This document shows, piece by piece, positions 20,728 to 22,445 of a DNA stretch of 22,445 nt (position 1 is the stretch's first letter; every line of letters begins with the position of its first letter). The notes beneath the pieces were generated by a model. The model saw nothing but the letters and a program-made list of their open reading frames with translations, made no database searches and was not told where the DNA came from. The stretch comes from CALARM01 sp964431735 (GTDB lineage: Bacteria > Vulcanimicrobiota > SpSt-956 > JAKJGF01): assembly GCA_964431735.1 (NCBI GenBank), contig CAYSLJ010000117.1, positions 1 to 22,445 of the forward strand, read 5' to 3'. Both the position numbers and the translations under genes were made by a program.

Positions 20728-22445
20728 ATGAGTGATAGTAAAGAACATGTAAATTCAGAAGATATGAAAAAATCGGAAGAAAGTTCTGATAGAGATGAAG
20801 ATACTATTTCTGAAGAGATTATTGAACATACAGAAGAAGATAAAAGGAGAATTGTAAGAAAAAAACGTCCTCTGATTAAAGAGGCAGGAACAAAACGTGT
20901 TAAATACAGTACAAAAAGATTATCGAAAGATAAACTTGAAGAATATCTGGAATCCCGGGCAGACGGAAAGAAAAGAAAAATTATAATCAAAAAAGTTCAG
21001 AAAAAAGAAATTTCCCCGGAACCGGCAGAAGTGATTGAAAATGAAGTAGAGATAGTGGAAACACTTGAAGAAGTAAAGGAAGAAGTAAATGGAGAAGTAA
21101 TGGAAGGAGGATATATAGATCTTGCCTCCGATTACGCACTTCCCAGTTCTGAAGGGGGAAGTGTTAAAACAGATGAAACTCTTCCTTCCGACTGGAAAGA
21201 GAAGAAAATTTCTTCTTATAAAAAGAAACCGGAAGGTCCCCCTGTATTAAAACCTTTCGAAGAAGGACATGTTTTATCTGAAAGGTATGAAATAATAGAT
21301 AAAATCTATGAAGATATAAACGGAGTACTTTATAAAGTAAAAGACCTCGGAGAAGAAGATGACAGGAAAAAGATAAAATCTATAAAAGAAATACAGTATA
21401 TTCCCGGAGAAGGTATTTCAGAAGAAATTACCATTGATGCCCTGAAAAGACTTGAGAGAATGACGTCTTTCCTGAAAGATGTAGACCATGCTAATCTTTC
21501 CAGAATATATGATTATTTCTCTGTTGTTGAAGGGAAAGAGGTAAGATTTTTTACTGTAATGGAGTATATTGATGGAAATACCCTCGAAGAAATGCTCAAA
21601 GTCTATGTAAAAGAAGGAACTCCTATACCGGTAAAAACAATTTTCGGAATAATGGAAAAGATCTGTGAAGCTCTTGATTATCTTCACAATAAAAAACCTT
21701 TCCCTGTAGGTTTCGGAGATTTGAAACCCTCAAATGTGATGATGGCTCTTGACGGAAGTATAAAGTTCATAAATTACGGAATAGGCAGTTTCTTCGATAC
21801 AGATAAAGACGGAACCATTCAGAGCCGCGGTACTTTAGGTTATGCTGCTCCTGAACAGAGGGGAGTGGACTTTACCAATACAAAAGCAGATATTTTTGCC
21901 CTGGGCGTAACAGTTTATTATATGCTTACAGGTGTTGACCCGGAAGAACATCCCTATGAGTTTAAACCTTTAAGAAAACATAAGAGGTTTGTCTCAGAAA
22001 AGGTTCAGCGTTTCGTAGACAGATGCCTTGCCATTAACCCTGATGACAGACCTGATATAGAGGCAGTAAAGAAACTCATTAAAAAAATGGATCTCCATGA
22101 ACTGGATCTTTCTTCGGTACTGAAAAAGAAGGAAGAAGAAATAAAGAAACAGGAAGAAGAAACAAAGGAACCGCCCCCTCCACCTGCTCCTGCCATATCT
22201 CAGGAAAAGGTTGAAGAAATCATAACTGATTTCAAAGTGAAAAATCCGTTTATAACTTCCGGTTACGGGATAGTATCTATTATAGTTCTTATTTTAATAC
22301 TTTCTTACTGTATCAGTGTCGGCTCCAGTTATATCTCTAATTTACCCAGGACAGGTACCTTTCTTTATCTCACATCAGGTTCCAGCAAGGTTATTTCAGA
22401 GCTAAATCTTCATGATAATAAATTCAGAGATTTTATAACATTACC
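20728..22445 (+). CDS. Membrane pseudokinase of the Ser/Thr kinase family, C-terminus beyond the window
   Basis: An open frame of 572 codons with no stop before the window edge. Residues 1-180 are an acidic/basic low-complexity region, probably disordered. Kinase fold about 185-455: the Gly loop is lost (DKIYEDINGVLYKV); a Lys is kept in IKSIKEI (Lys220); HRD reads FGD (Gly330, Asp331), then LKPSN; DFG reads NYG, with Asn349 replacing the metal-binding Asp; RGTLGYAAPEQ and DIFALGVTVYYMLTG are well kept. Without the DFG Asp and glycines it is probably catalytically dead or very weak. A Lys/Glu coiled coil and proline run (about 465-490) precede one membrane helix (about 509-531). The start of an outside domain reads LYLTSGSSKVISELNLHDNKF, beta-propeller-like but too short to call. 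It likely acts as a scaffold or regulator. Confidence 0.8.
   Translation, partial: MSDSKEHVNSEDMKKSEESSDRDEDTISEEIIEHTEEDKRRIVRKKRPLIKEAGTKRVKYSTKRLSKDKLEEYLESRADGKKRKIIIKKVQKKEISPEPAEVIENEVEIVETLEEVKEEVNGEVMEGGYIDLASDYALPSSEGGSVKTDETLPSDWKEKKISSYKKKPEGPPVLKPFEEGHVLSERYEIIDKIYEDINGVLYKVKDLGEEDDRKKIKSIKEIQYIPGEGISEEITIDALKRLERMTSFLKDVDHANLSRIYDYFSVVEGKEVRFFTVMEYIDGNTLEEMLKVYVKEGTPIPVKTIFGIMEKICEALDYLHNKKPFPVGFGDLKPSNVMMALDGSIKFINYGIGSFFDTDKDGTIQSRGTLGYAAPEQRGVDFTNTKADIFALGVTVYYMLTGVDPEEHPYEFKPLRKHKRFVSEKVQRFVDRCLAINPDDRPDIEAVKKLIKKMDLHELDLSSVLKKKEEEIKKQEEETKEPPPPPAPAISQEKVEEIITDFKVKNPFITSGYGIVSIIVLILILSYCISVGSSYISNLPRTGTFLYLTSGSSKVISELNLHDNKFRDFITL

Overview
The window is AT-rich bacterial DNA, roughly one third G+C, on a draft scaffold: 100 Ns at 20512-20611 mark an assembly join. 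It uses the standard code, with Shine-Dalgarno sites in front of most genes. Eukaryotic-like Ser/Thr kinases, a Ro60/TROVE-like protein, a ligand-binding hybrid histidine kinase and a Spy-like secreted protein suggest a poorly sampled, probably diderm, environmental lineage. I cannot place it in a phylum from sequence alone. There are no tRNA, rRNA, CRISPR, phage or transposase genes.

Layout. 214-4562 (+): a 6-phosphogluconolactonase, then a giant GlmS-like amidotransferase/double-SIS protein of 1184 aa. 4716-5901 (-): a cyclophilin lipoprotein followed by a small secreted protein. 6040-8009 (-): a TROVE-VWA protein translationally coupled to a zinc-ribbon protein. 8255-10633 (+): a hybrid sensor kinase, with a promoter back-to-back with that of the TROVE gene. 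10689-11762 (-): a membrane-anchored Ser/Thr kinase. 12086-12967 (-): a Spy/CpxP-like protein behind a promoter with two 13-bp direct repeats. 13091-13305 (-): a possible small transcript with its own promoter and terminator. 13366-14319 (+): an unrecognised 317-aa protein. 14343-15302 (-): a cyclic-nucleotide-binding-domain protein. 15435-18249 (+): ComEC overlapping a PPC/DUF296 protein. 18345-gap (+): a Zn/Cd-type P1B ATPase. 20728-end (+): a membrane pseudokinase cut by the window edge.

The most unusual feature is a dispersed family of 7-bp repeats (core GTGA, unit approximately NNGTGAN) in most gene-to-gene junctions: 960-987, 4605-4663, 5125-5159, 5941-6045, 8033-8067, 10628-10719, 11780-11835, 11924-11937 and 18251-18341. 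At all four loci with two arrays, the arrays face each other and can form a hairpin; at 4605-4663 the two 21-bp arms are perfect. The repeats reach into genes. They supply stop codons for two genes, encode the last ten residues of the Ser/Thr kinase, and create false N-terminal extensions on three open frames. Several starts were therefore corrected here using ribosome-binding sites.

Sensing and envelope functions dominate: one hybrid kinase, one active-looking and one degenerate Ser/Thr kinase, a cNMP-type sensor, a Spy-like protein and a secreted cyclophilin. Sugar-phosphate metabolism, DNA uptake, metal export and possible RNA quality control are also represented.
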